Origin: an uncultured Chloroflexaceae bacterium
GTDB lineage: Bacteria > Chloroflexota > Chloroflexia > Chloroflexales > Chloroflexaceae
Direction: 5' to 3'
DNA length: 11,364 bases
Assembly (NCBI GenBank): GCA_937141995.1
Contig: CAKZQX010000743.1
Span: 1 to 11,364, forward strand
The translations under genes were made by a program, and so were the position numbers. Of the stretch, positions 1 through 6,800 are shown one piece after another. The notes beneath the pieces were generated by a model, which did no database searches, had not been told where the DNA came from, and saw only the letters and a list, made by a program, of their open reading frames with translations. How positions within the stretch are numbered: the first letter of the stretch is position 1; every line of letters starts with the position of its first letter.

Positions 1-617
1 AAGCAGTAGACCTTGCGGAAACTCAGCATGCCCGCCTCGACATAGAGTTGTCCGGTCTGGGCCAGGTATGCGTCTCCCAGATCAAAATACTGGGTGGCAA
101 AGAGATTAGTCGTACCCTCGGCCGTGGTTGCCGTCAGGATTGGCGTGTCAAAGCGGACAAATCCCTGCGCGTTGAGCCACTCCTGAGCGGCAGCGATGAC
201 CTCGGCGCGCACCCGTAGCAGCGCATGCTGCCGGGCCGAACGTACCCAGAGGTGCCGGTGCTCCATCAAGAACTCGACGCCATGTTCTTTCGGACTGATC
301 GGGTAGTCCTGAGTCAGATGAATGATTTCGATGTCCTGAACATCAATTTCATAGCCACCCGGGGCGCGTTCGTCGGCGCGGACAGAGCCGGTGATCCGGC
401 AGGAGGCTTCTTGCGTCAACTGCTGGGCAGCGGCAAACACATCTTCGCTTACATTCTTCTTGAAAACGACGCACTGGATGGTACCACTGCCGTCACGCAG
501 TTGAATAAAAACAAGTTTGCCTTTGCCGGTTTTATGGTAGACCCAACCGGCCAGTGTGACGGTCTGGTCTGCGTGGTGCGCAATGGTCGCAATTGTAGCA
601 GTCGGTAGTAATGACAT
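1..617 (-). CDS. asnS: Asparaginyl-tRNA synthetase, N-terminal part (cut by window edge)
   Basis: This class IIb aminoacyl-tRNA synthetase charges tRNA-Asn with asparagine in the cytoplasm. About 205 N-terminal residues are visible. An OB-fold anticodon-binding domain comes first (around residues 20-105), with the typical stretches [20 protein letters not shown] and [12 protein letters not shown]. The start of the class II catalytic domain follows, with MEHRHLWVR, then [21 protein letters not shown], and near the edge [18 protein letters not shown], the AsnRS signature before motif 2. Asparaginyl rather than aspartyl specificity rests on this general pattern and is known family behaviour, not tested here. 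The start at 617 is preceded on the minus strand by AGGAGA with a short spacer. The gene is divergent from the M20 peptidase. The C-terminal half, with motifs 2 and 3, lies outside the window. Confidence 0.92.
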   Translation of the reverse strand, partial: MSLLPTATIATIAHHADQTVTLAGWVYHKTGKGKLVFIQLRDGSGTIQCVVFKKNVSEDVFAAAQQLTQEASCRITGSVRADERAPGGYEIDVQDIEIIHLTQDYPISPKEHGVEFLMEHRHLWVRSARQHALLRVRAEVIAAAQEWLNAQGFVRFDTPILTATTAEGTTNLFATQYFDLGDAYLAQTGQLYVEAGMLSFRKVYC

Positions 618-644
618 GGATGTCTCCTGGAATTCTTGCAGCTT

Positions 645-681
645 TTTATGCCAGTATGCCATGATTTGATCAACAGAGCAA
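645..681 (-). promoter_or_regulatory. Possible asnS promoter
   Basis: Two overlapping weak sigma-70-like pairs read on the minus strand. One is TTGCTC (676..681) with CATACT (653..658); the other is TTGATC (668..673) with CATAAA (645..650). Both have 17-base spacers. Neither is a strong match, so only the general location, 30-60 bases upstream of the asnS start, is supported. Confidence 0.3.
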
Positions 682-682
682 A

Positions 683-711
683 TTGACAGCCGGCGTTTGC
701 TGCGTCATAAT
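683..711 (+). promoter_or_regulatory. Sigma-70-type promoter for the M20 peptidase gene
   Basis: A perfect -35 hexamer TTGACA (683..688) and a -10 hexamer CATAAT (706..711, five of six matches) are separated by exactly 17 bases. Transcription would start near 718, giving a leader of about 50 bases before the ATG at 768. Seen directly in the sequence; activity is inferred. Confidence 0.75.
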
Positions 712-767
712 CGAGAGTGTCAACTCATCGTCCAATGTCGGGTGATGCATCAAAGAGGTAGGTTCTT

Positions 768-1919
768 ATGGATATCCGTCGCTGGCAAGCTGACCCGTCA
801 GTGCAGGCTGCCTTGCAGCATCTGGCTGACGTCAAAACAATCGGTAATACTGCTATTGCGATACAACAGGTTCCCGCGCCAACATTTGATGAAGACCGGC
901 GCGGCGCGCTGGTCGAGGAACGCCTCGCGCGTCTGGGCCTGTCTGATGTGGAACGTGATACCGTGGGGAATGTCTACGGACGGCGGCCTGGTCGCGCGGA
1001 CGGTGCGGCGCTGATGCTTGCGGCCCACATTGATACGGTCTTCCCGCTTGAGACCGATCTGGCAGTGCGCTATGAAGGGGATCGGATCTACGGGCCGGGG
1101 CTGGGCGATAATAGCCTGGGTGTGGCCGGTTTGCTGCATCTGGCTCAGGTCTTTCAAGAATATGACCTGCCCAACCGCGGCGATATCTGGTTTGTGGGTG
1201 ATGTGGGTGAGGAGGGTTTGGGCGACCTTCAGGGGATGCGGGCGGCGGTGGCGCGGCTGCGTCCGCATCTGGGGGCGGTGATTGCGCTGGAAGGTTGCGA
1301 TTTCGGCAAGTTGCATCACCAGGCGATCGGTGTCCGCCGCTACCGGATTGATGTCACTGCGCCGGGGGGGCACTCCTGGGGCGATTTTGGCAGCCCCAGT
1401 GCGATTCATGTGCTGGTACGGATTGCTGCGCAACTGACGGAGTTGTCACCCTCAATTGATCCGCGTACGACGTTCAATATCGGGGTCATCAGCGGTGGTA
1501 CTTCGGTGAACACAATTGCGGAGGAAGCCAGTCTGCTGCTGGATATGCGTTCGGTCGAAATGAATGCGCTCAATGCCCTGGTGCGGCGTGTGGATGTGAT
1601 TATCGCGGCGGAGGCGGCCCGGCACTCGCGGGTGCGCGTCAGCGTGAAGACCGTCGGCAACCGGCCGGCGGGTGCTATTCCACGCAACCATCCCCTGGTG
1701 CAGGCGGCGACTGCGGCGTACCGAACGTCGGGAGCACTCGTCAGTTATGTGCAGAGCAGCACTGATGCCAATATCCCGTTGAGCGAGGGTATCCCGGCGG
1801 TATGTGTCGGCCTGACCGATGGGCGCAATGCCCACCGCCAGGATGAGTATATCCTGCCTGCGAACCTGGGGCGCGGTATGCAGGCGCTGCTGCTGCTGGT
1901 GCTGGCCGCGAGCGAGTAG
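768..1919 (+). CDS. M20 family zinc metallopeptidase (deacylase/aminopeptidase-like)
   Basis: The 383-residue protein belongs to the ArgE/DapE/CPG2/PepT group of cytoplasmic di-zinc hydrolases that cleave amide bonds in small peptides or N-acyl amino acids. The metal-site order is complete. H87 and D89 lie in AAHIDTVFP, D114 in GPGLGDNS, the catalytic base pair E148-E149 in VGDVGEEGLGD, and E175 in VIALEG. The late histidine H356 lies in NAHRQDEYI. The central dimerisation insert is present and includes APGGHSWGDFG, in which the conserved histidine sits. Length is normal for the family. The start at 768 follows AGAGGT by about 8 bases. The gene has its own promoter and appears monocistronic. 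The substrate cannot be told from the sequence; a tripeptidase-like or generic M20 role is most likely. Confidence 0.9.
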   Translation: MDIRRWQADPSVQAALQHLADVKTIGNTAIAIQQVPAPTFDEDRRGALVEERLARLGLSDVERDTVGNVYGRRPGRADGAALMLAAHIDTVFPLETDLAVRYEGDRIYGPGLGDNSLGVAGLLHLAQVFQEYDLPNRGDIWFVGDVGEEGLGDLQGMRAAVARLRPHLGAVIALEGCDFGKLHHQAIGVRRYRIDVTAPGGHSWGDFGSPSAIHVLVRIAAQLTELSPSIDPRTTFNIGVISGGTSVNTIAEEASLLLDMRSVEMNALNALVRRVDVIIAAEAARHSRVRVSVKTVGNRPAGAIPRNHPLVQAATAAYRTSGALVSYVQSSTDANIPLSEGIPAVCVGLTDGRNAHRQDEYILPANLGRGMQALLLLVLAASE

Positions 1920-2547
1920 GCGCGAGAATCGCTGGTGCCTGATGAAGCCGCTTGGCTTATCAGATGATGAATGGACAGCAGAACCTGGTGCAGTCTGCTG
2001 CCCTGTCGCGCAGGCGCAGCGCTGCTCGGTTCACAGCCTGGCCCACCGGAATACCTTTCCGGCAACGCAGATCTTCGGGATGCCACACACCTTGACAAGG
2101 TACAACCCGGTGCTGAAGAACAGTCTCCACGCTGCCGGTCCTGCAACACATCGGCAGTTGTGTCACGCTGATACACAGGTGGATGCCCTCGAAGATCAGG
2201 TGCAAACCACGCTGCTCACGCTGGCCCGGACGGAACTCCAGGCACATGAAGCGGTACGTGATATGCTGCATGTCCCCACATGTTGGAGCGAACGGCGGAT
2301 CGGGCTACCAACATCGGTGAGCGAGTGATCTACCTGGTTACGGGTACGCTGGTGCCGTTGAATCCATAGCAATCGTCTGATGAACGTTGAATGTTTAATC
2401 CGGACAGCACTGGGCGGCCCCGGCAAGCATCCACCGCCGAAAGCCGGGGCTCCTGGTTGGCATATCTGAACTTTTTTTAACCATCATAAGTCGGGACGCC
2501 AGTTTACCCCATCACCTCTTCACTCCATTACCTTCGCGCTTCCCCGG
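1920..2547. other. Gene-free interval of about 630 bases
   Basis: No reading frame here has both a convincing start with a ribosome-binding site and a recognisable protein. The open frames on both strands give arginine-, cysteine- and serine-rich translations without familiar motifs. The only clear structure is an 8-bp inverted repeat at 2417..2450. The GC content and codon-like texture resemble coding DNA, so a decayed gene is possible, but I could not identify a parent family. Confidence 0.5.
2417..2478 (+). terminator. Weak terminator-like hairpin
   Basis: GCCCCGGC (2417..2424) pairs perfectly with GCCGGGGC (2443..2450) across an 18-base loop. A run of seven T lies at 2472..2478. The run starts 21 bases past the stem, which is too far for a standard intrinsic terminator, so the call is tentative. 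It would insulate the following ParA operon from upstream transcription. Confidence 0.25.
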
Positions 2548-2576
2548 TTGACAGTGCCGATGAAACCATCTATACT
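2548..2576 (+). promoter_or_regulatory. Near-consensus sigma-70 promoter of the ParA operon
   Basis: A perfect -35 TTGACA (2548..2553), a 17-base spacer and a -10 TATACT (2571..2576, five of six) are seen. Transcription would start near 2583, leaving an untranslated leader of about 130 bases before the ParA start at 2712. The strength of the match suggests high constitutive expression unless it is repressed. Confidence 0.8.
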
Positions 2577-2606
2577 ACCCTTGAAGCCCTTGCTACAGGC
2601 AACCCC

Positions 2607-2621
2607 GCGTAATGTTTACGC
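2607..2621. repeat. Short perfect inverted repeat in the ParA leader
   Basis: GCGTAA (2607..2612) and TTACGC (2616..2621) form a perfect 6-bp inverted repeat around TGT. It lies about 25 bases downstream of the predicted transcription start, where a repressor or the operon's own ParA/ParB-like protein could bind. It does not match the canonical parS 16-mer. Function is inferred from position only. Confidence 0.35.
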
Positions 2622-2711
2622 CCCTATCTTTTCCTGTTCCTGATGCGGAAAAACCGGCACAGGCAGGTCGTCTCAATGTGTCTTGTGAGTTATTAAGAAG
2701 GAATAACCTGG

Positions 2712-3494
2712 ATGCATGTCTATGCGTTAGCGCTTGAAAAGGGTGGTGTCGGTAAGACCTGTCTCTCGGTCAATCTCGCTGCCGCCTTTAGCCGTCTCAA
2801 CCTGCGTGTACTGTTGATTGATCTGGATGCGCAGGGTCATGCCAGCCAGTGGGTCGGTTGTACCACCGAAGATTTGCGCCCGGAAGATAGTATCATAGGA
2901 GTTTTGAATGGGCGTTCCCTGGCCGATTGTGCCCGCGAAACCGATGAAGGCGTGGCGCTGGTTCCCGCGCACTCGGCAATGGCAGGCCTGCCCGTACAAC
3001 TGGCAGGCCTGCCCAATAGCGGCATCTTTGCCTTGCATGATGTGATTGAGCAGATCCGCCGGCCGGTACCTCACTATGATATTATCGTTCTGGATCTGGC
3101 CCCGGCGCGCGGTCCCGTGCTGGCAACGGCGCTGGCGGCGGCGACCCGCTGTATTGCGCCCGTCCAGTCGGAAGATCTGGTTCTGCGAGCACTCAAGGCG
3201 CTCTTCGACTCGGTGGCCCAGGCAAAACGCATTAACCCGAAACTGCGCGGCGTAAGCATCATCCGCAACCGCTATGCGCCGCGTAGCGCGGGTGATATGG
3301 TCTATGATCAGACCCTGCGTGCTTTCTATGGCGCATATCTGATGCAGACGACTATTCCGATCCGGGCGTCGCTACGGGACTCGGCGGGATTGCAACAGAG
3401 CGTCTTTCGCTACAGCGGGTCTGATGCGGTCGAGGTACGTAATATGTTCCTGGATCTGGTGGAAGAACTGATCAGTCGTGATGGAGTAGTATAA
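2712..3494 (+). CDS. ParA/MinD-family (Soj-like) ATPase
   Basis: The 260-residue cytoplasmic P-loop ATPase belongs to the group that forms nucleotide-dependent dimers and positions DNA or protein cargo on the nucleoid or membrane. The deviant Walker A motif KGGVGKT lies at residues 10-16 with the signature lysine K10. LLIDLDAQGHAS (34-45) is the Walker A' region with D37 and D39. The Walker B strand is IIVLDLAP (124-131), ending in D128. Family members usually have DxPP here, and this one has DLAP. The start at 2712 follows AAGGA with a 9-base spacer. The stop overlaps the start of the ParB-like gene by one base (TAATG), which indicates translational coupling. Pairing with that gene supports a partition or positioning role, but the cargo is unknown and a chromosomal Soj function is not shown. 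Confidence 0.9.
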   Translation: MHVYALALEKGGVGKTCLSVNLAAAFSRLNLRVLLIDLDAQGHASQWVGCTTEDLRPEDSIIGVLNGRSLADCARETDEGVALVPAHSAMAGLPVQLAGLPNSGIFALHDVIEQIRRPVPHYDIIVLDLAPARGPVLATALAAATRCIAPVQSEDLVLRALKALFDSVAQAKRINPKLRGVSIIRNRYAPRSAGDMVYDQTLRAFYGAYLMQTTIPIRASLRDSAGLQQSVFRYSGSDAVEVRNMFLDLVEELISRDGVV

Positions 3495-4648
3495 TGGCCT
3501 CAAAAACGTCAGAACGGCTTAGAGCATTGCAGGAACGCGCTGCGACTCTCGTATCGCACCCGGATGAGACTACCGGGCATGTGCCATCCACCGTTGACGT
3601 AGATGCGGCGCTCAACGCCGCGAGTGCGCACTTTGGAGGCACGCTTGAGCAGCTTGTGCGCGACCGGACAATCCAGCGTATCCCCACCGGGCAGATTGCC
3701 CCCGATACCCGCCCTGACATGCGCCAGCCGCGCTTTCTGCCGCTGCCGGAGCAGTTGCTCCTGGATGGGCAGCCGGTGTTGGAATACCAGGAGCTTATCG
3801 CCGAGTTGCTCATGCTGGGCGCATCGCTGCGGGAGCGCCAGATCCAGCCGATTGTGGTCTTTGCGGGCAGCAGCAGTGACTACCCGGCGGCGAACTACCT
3901 GATCCTGGTGGGGCAACGCCGCTGGACCGCCGCCTGTCTGGTAAACCTGGAGAGCCTCGATGCCGTTGTTGTCGGGCCGCCCACTCCCTCTGAGCGCGTC
4001 TTGATCCAGTATGCCGAAAATGAAGCGCGCGAGGAATTTAGCGATATGGAGCGGGCCTGGTCGTTGCAGCAGATGAAGCAGGCGCTGCAAGATGCGCCCT
4101 GGGAGGAAGTCGAAACCCGCCTGCAAATGAGCCGCGCGCGGCGGCAGCAGTTGCTCCGGTTGATGGCGTTTACCCCCGAACAGCAGCGCCAGGTTGCCCT
4201 GCTGCGCCTGCAGGAGACCCAGTCCCGCACCCTGCATAGTGCCCTCCGATCGGGGGAGTTGACACCTACCCAGGTGGATGGCATACTAGAGCGCCTGGCA
4301 AAGATAGCAACTGAGCGTGCCCTGGCAATGGTGCAGACGCCACCGGCAGAGTCGGCTACGGGTAGTGCATCCTCCCGCCGTCTGGGAATTGATGGGCCGA
4401 CCGTTGCGCGCCTGGTTGCGCGCGCGCGGCGGGCAGCCGCAACTGCCGGGCTACCATCTACCGCACCACGCTGGTTAGCGCCGCTGCGTGAGCAGATTCA
4501 ACGGACAAGTCAGGGAATGCAGCGCTCACTGGATCGCGCGGAGACACTGGATCAGACGCATGCCGATACGCTGCGCGCCGATCTGTCACATCTGCAAACT
4601 CAGATGCAGCAATTACTTGATCGTCTTGCCCCCGAAGAACAACTTTGA
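3494..4648 (+). CDS. Diverged ParB/Spo0J-like protein
   Basis: The 384-residue protein has the ParB N-terminal (sulfiredoxin-like, CTP-binding) layout. Box I spans about residues 60-122, with QIAPD, QPRF and SLRERQIQPIVV. Box II is YLILVGQRRWTAA (135-147), where the usual GERR has become GQRR. Box III is ENEAREEFSDMERA (175-188) and retains the ENxxR residues of the CTPase centre. A ParB-type helix-turn-helix follows at about 200-225 (PWEEVETRLQMSRARRQQLLRLM). The C-terminus is rich in Q, L and R and looks like a coiled-coil or dimerisation segment. An N-terminal extension of about 60 residues and a spacer of about 20 residues inside box I are unusual. The gene overlaps the ATPase gene by one base. 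It probably binds DNA and stimulates the ATPase; whether it still hydrolyses CTP is open. Confidence 0.82.
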   Translation: MASKTSERLRALQERAATLVSHPDETTGHVPSTVDVDAALNAASAHFGGTLEQLVRDRTIQRIPTGQIAPDTRPDMRQPRFLPLPEQLLLDGQPVLEYQELIAELLMLGASLRERQIQPIVVFAGSSSDYPAANYLILVGQRRWTAACLVNLESLDAVVVGPPTPSERVLIQYAENEAREEFSDMERAWSLQQMKQALQDAPWEEVETRLQMSRARRQQLLRLMAFTPEQQRQVALLRLQETQSRTLHSALRSGELTPTQVDGILERLAKIATERALAMVQTPPAESATGSASSRRLGIDGPTVARLVARARRAAATAGLPSTAPRWLAPLREQIQRTSQGMQRSLDRAETLDQTHADTLRADLSHLQTQMQQLLDRLAPEEQL

Positions 4649-4668
4649 GTTCAAGCTAGGAAGATGCC

Positions 4669-5418
4669 ATGTTCAACCGATTGAAGCAACTGGCTCCTGA
4701 CCTGGTGATGATACCGGCTGGTCCATTCCTGATGGGTTCAACACTGGTGCAGGCTGAGGCCGTAGCGGCACAGTTTTCTGTGGCGCTGGAGTGGTGTCTC
4801 TGGGAAGTCCCGCAACACACCGTTGAATTACCCACGTTTCAGATCAGCCGGGGGCCAGTTTCGTGTGCCGAGTATCATGCCTTCGTGCAGGCGACCACCT
4901 ATCCCACGCCGGCCTATTGGAAGGGATCGGCGCCGCCCTCTGCTCTTGCCGATCATCCGGTGGTGGGCATCTGTTTTGCGGATGCCCAGGCCTACTGTGA
5001 GTGGCTAAGCGTAACCAGTGGGCGCGCATTCCGTCTGCCCTCCGAGGCCGAGTGGGAGAAAGCCGCGCGGGGTGATGATGGGCGGCTGTTTCCCTGGGGT
5101 GATGAGTGGGACTCAACCCTGTGCAATACGGCTGAGGGTGGCCCGGGCGAAACCACGCCGGTCGGCTACTATCTCGCGGGCGCGAGTCCCTACGGCTGTG
5201 TCGATATGGCCGGGAATGTCGAGGAGTGGACAAACAGCCCTTATAACGCCTACGCTGGAAGTACCCTTTCCCTGTCCCAGACGGACAGCATTGTGCTGCG
5301 TGGTGGCTGCTGGAATGATAGTGGAGAACTGGCGCGGTGCGCCGGTCGGCGGGGCGTATTGCCGAACCTGTACGGCCCCGCTCTGGGGTTTCGGGTCGTC
5401 TGTGGTGATAGTATGTGA
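4669..5418 (+). CDS. SUMF1/FGE-fold protein, probably not a formylglycine enzyme
   Basis: The 249-residue single-domain protein has the formylglycine-generating-enzyme sulfatase-modifying fold. Family landmarks appear in order: MIPAGPFLMGS (14-24), HPVVGICFADAQAYCEWL (96-113), RLPSEAEWEKAARG (122-135), FPWGDEW (141-147), MAGNVEEWT (180-188), LRGGCW (210-215) and the terminal GFRVV (240-244). In true FGEs two cysteines follow the GGS segment a few residues apart. Here that stretch is GGCWNDSGELARCAGR, so only C214 and C224 are near, at positions that do not match the catalytic pair. The domain therefore probably acts as a binding or scaffolding module, as in many bacterial relatives. There is no signal peptide. 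AGGAAG lies 5 bases before the start. It sits 20 bases after the ParB-like gene, in the same operon. Confidence 0.85.
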   Translation: MFNRLKQLAPDLVMIPAGPFLMGSTLVQAEAVAAQFSVALEWCLWEVPQHTVELPTFQISRGPVSCAEYHAFVQATTYPTPAYWKGSAPPSALADHPVVGICFADAQAYCEWLSVTSGRAFRLPSEAEWEKAARGDDGRLFPWGDEWDSTLCNTAEGGPGETTPVGYYLAGASPYGCVDMAGNVEEWTNSPYNAYAGSTLSLSQTDSIVLRGGCWNDSGELARCAGRRGVLPNLYGPALGFRVVCGDSM

Positions 5419-5454
5419 TGCCCTGCGGAAAACTCAGCGTGATGAGGAGGATGC

Positions 5455-5973
5455 ATGGAAGCGCAACTGCGTATCATTGCTCATAGCCGGAGTGAGGCCG
5501 ACGCAGCCCTCGCCGAATTGAAGATGCAGTTTGCCGGACGACTGACGGTTATGCAGGCTGTGATGCGTGGTCGTGATGGAGTATGGAGCGCAGTTGCGCG
5601 CCTGGATGGAGACGCGCAGTGGCATATCTCCGGACAGGATGCTGTGTCACAGGCGTCAGATATCGAACGCGTGCTGAAAACATTCGATGCCACATTGGGT
5701 CAGGAGATGGACACAAACGATTATCTTGATATTTACGGGTTTGATCTGGTGGGCATGCTGATGCGTGAAGCCAGGACCGGCTACAATGCCCAGGCCGCAC
5801 GTCCGGAGCTTTACCTGCAAACCCTGGTGGGAGATGTCGCTGTCTGGTATGACGATAATGCGTGGACAATTCAGTATCCTCCGTCCGGACCAGGAGCGGT
5901 AGTCACTGCCGCAAAGGGTCACCTGATTGCAACCCTTTACACAGTGATGCAGGTATTGCTGGAGGGGTCATAA
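5455..5973 (+). CDS. Hypothetical protein, last gene of the ParA operon
   Basis: I do not recognise this 172-residue protein. It is acidic, without signal peptide, membrane segment or cysteines. The N-terminal part (about 1-70) alternates predicted strands and helices (RIIAHSRSEADAALAELKMQ), as in a small alpha/beta sensor-like domain. The C-terminal part contains LYLQTLVGDVAVWYDDNAW, suggesting a beta-hairpin. A strong ribosome-binding site (GAGGAGG, 4-base spacer) fixes the start, and the gap to the SUMF1-fold gene is 36 bases, so it is almost certainly expressed as part of the operon. Any function is inferred from context only: an accessory of the ParA/ParB-like system. Confidence 0.8.
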   Translation: MEAQLRIIAHSRSEADAALAELKMQFAGRLTVMQAVMRGRDGVWSAVARLDGDAQWHISGQDAVSQASDIERVLKTFDATLGQEMDTNDYLDIYGFDLVGMLMREARTGYNAQAARPELYLQTLVGDVAVWYDDNAWTIQYPPSGPGAVVTAAKGHLIATLYTVMQVLLEGS

Positions 5974-5982
5974 AAAGGAGAA

Positions 5983-6008
5983 CCGCGCAACCTCAATGGA
6001 TTGCGCGG
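5983..6008. terminator. Hairpin between convergent genes, best as terminator of the SpoVS gene
   Basis: CCGCGCAA (5983..5990) and TTGCGCGG (6001..6008) form a perfect 8-bp stem with a 10-base loop. Read on the minus strand it is followed by TTCTCCTTTTTA, a U-rich tail a few bases past the stem, as expected for an intrinsic terminator of the minus-strand gene ending at 6046. On the plus strand there is no T run, so it would terminate the ParA operon less efficiently. Confidence 0.6.
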
Positions 6009-6045
6009 GGGGAACTACAATCTTTAGTTGTTATAACAGCACGAT

Positions 6046-6381
6046 TTAGCGTTTTTGGATTAGCAGACGGATAGCAGTGCGCTCCTCCTGATCGATGGCG
6101 ACATCGATGAAGGATGGAACACACACGATATCAATTCCATCTTCGCTAAGGTAGCTACGCGCAATCGCGATGGCTTTGATGGCCTGATTAACGGCCCCCG
6201 CACCAATAGACTGAACCTCCGCAACACCGGTTTCCCGGATAACACCGGCAATAGCACCGGCAACTGCGCTTGGTCGCGAGCGGGTCGAAACCCGTAGCAA
6301 ATCCTCCTTATTACCTTCGACAAGCTGGATTGCATCATCACCAACAGTGCGAGCGAGATTTGATGATCGGACGGTTTGCAT
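6046..6381 (-). CDS. spoVS: SpoVS family protein
   Basis: The protein has 111 residues from the chosen start. Its core matches stage V sporulation protein S: LLRVSTRSRPSAVAGAIAGV, then IQSIGAGAVNQAIKAIAIAR-like text (here VQSIGAGAVNQAIKAIAIAR), and IDIVCVPSFIDVAIDQEERTAI near the end. SpoVS is a small Alba-fold-like protein that in Bacillus affects septation and spore coat formation. It also occurs in non-sporulating bacteria with unknown or nucleic-acid-related roles. The start at 6381 follows AGGAGG with a 5-base spacer. An earlier in-frame start would add 23 residues (beginning MGLARQ) but lacks a ribosome-binding site. About 24 residues before the core are longer than in typical SpoVS. 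The gene is convergent with the ParA operon. Confidence 0.92.
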   Translation of the reverse strand: MQTVRSSNLARTVGDDAIQLVEGNKEDLLRVSTRSRPSAVAGAIAGVIRETGVAEVQSIGAGAVNQAIKAIAIARSYLSEDGIDIVCVPSFIDVAIDQEERTAIRLLIQKR

Positions 6382-6450
6382 ACGTTCCTCCTCTTTCTTT
6401 AGGAACACCGTGTACACCATTGATACTCGGCATTGACGGGCCAAACCCAT

Positions 6451-6660
6451 ACTAACAATGTTATACTGCGAAGATCATCTGCTACCTGGTGTGTTGCTAC
6501 TACTCCACGTACCTGGATGACCTGGATTCTATAGAGCAAGAACCGTGCCACTGTTGTAAGGATATACCCTCGCTGCCAAATGAACCCTTGTATAGTTGAA
6601 ACTTCAGTGACACTGGTACTTACCCGGGCAACACGGCACTCCCTACCCACCAAAGTGGTT
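6451..6660. other. Intergenic region upstream of spoVS, no gene seen
   Basis: This AT-richer, low-coding stretch should hold the minus-strand spoVS promoter, but no hexamer pair is convincing (only an isolated TATAAC read on the minus strand at about 6461). ACCTGG occurs three times (6484, 6511 and 6520), the last two as a 9-base tandem repeat ACCTGGATG/ACCTGGATT. The open frame running through it on the minus strand lacks a ribosome-binding site and any family resemblance. Confidence 0.4.
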
Positions 6661-6666
6661 TTCAGG

Positions 6667-6672
6667 TATAAT
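6667..6672 (+). promoter_or_regulatory. Candidate -10 box (TATAAT) of the pterin operon
   Basis: A perfect TATAAT is present, but the region 17 bases upstream has no good -35; it contains a small palindrome CCACCAAAGTGG instead. This suggests an activator-dependent or alternative promoter. A start near 6679 would leave a leader of about 185 bases before the PTPS start codon. Confidence 0.45.
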
Positions 6673-6679
6673 GATTCGT

Positions 6680-6704
6680 GGGTTTGGTAATTTTTGCCAA
6701 ACCC
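6680..6704 (+). repeat. Perfect 8-bp inverted repeat at the presumed transcription start
   Basis: GGGTTTGG (6680..6687) and CCAAACCC (6697..6704) flank TAATTTTTG. The repeat begins at the predicted first transcribed base, so it could be an operator overlapping the start site or a 5'-terminal RNA hairpin that stabilises the message. The structure is seen; the function is inferred. Confidence 0.5.
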
Positions 6705-6800
6705 TGGTTGGATCGTAAAGAATACCATAGCACAACAGCGCTGAATATGCAATGAGCAATATCATAACATTTAGCTGAAACTGTTCACAAAAATTTAATC

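Noticed and set aside
2407..2711. Canonical parS site near the ParA operon
   Set aside because: No 16-mer resembling TGTTTCACGTGAAACA is present here or elsewhere in the window.
3509..4237. A 242-codon minus-strand open frame opposite the ParB-like gene
   Set aside because: It is a mirror frame without a ribosome-binding site or a recognisable domain.
6382..6450. Longer SpoVS start
   Set aside because: The extra 23 residues lack a ribosome-binding site and do not resemble the family, while AGGAGG precedes the start at 6381.
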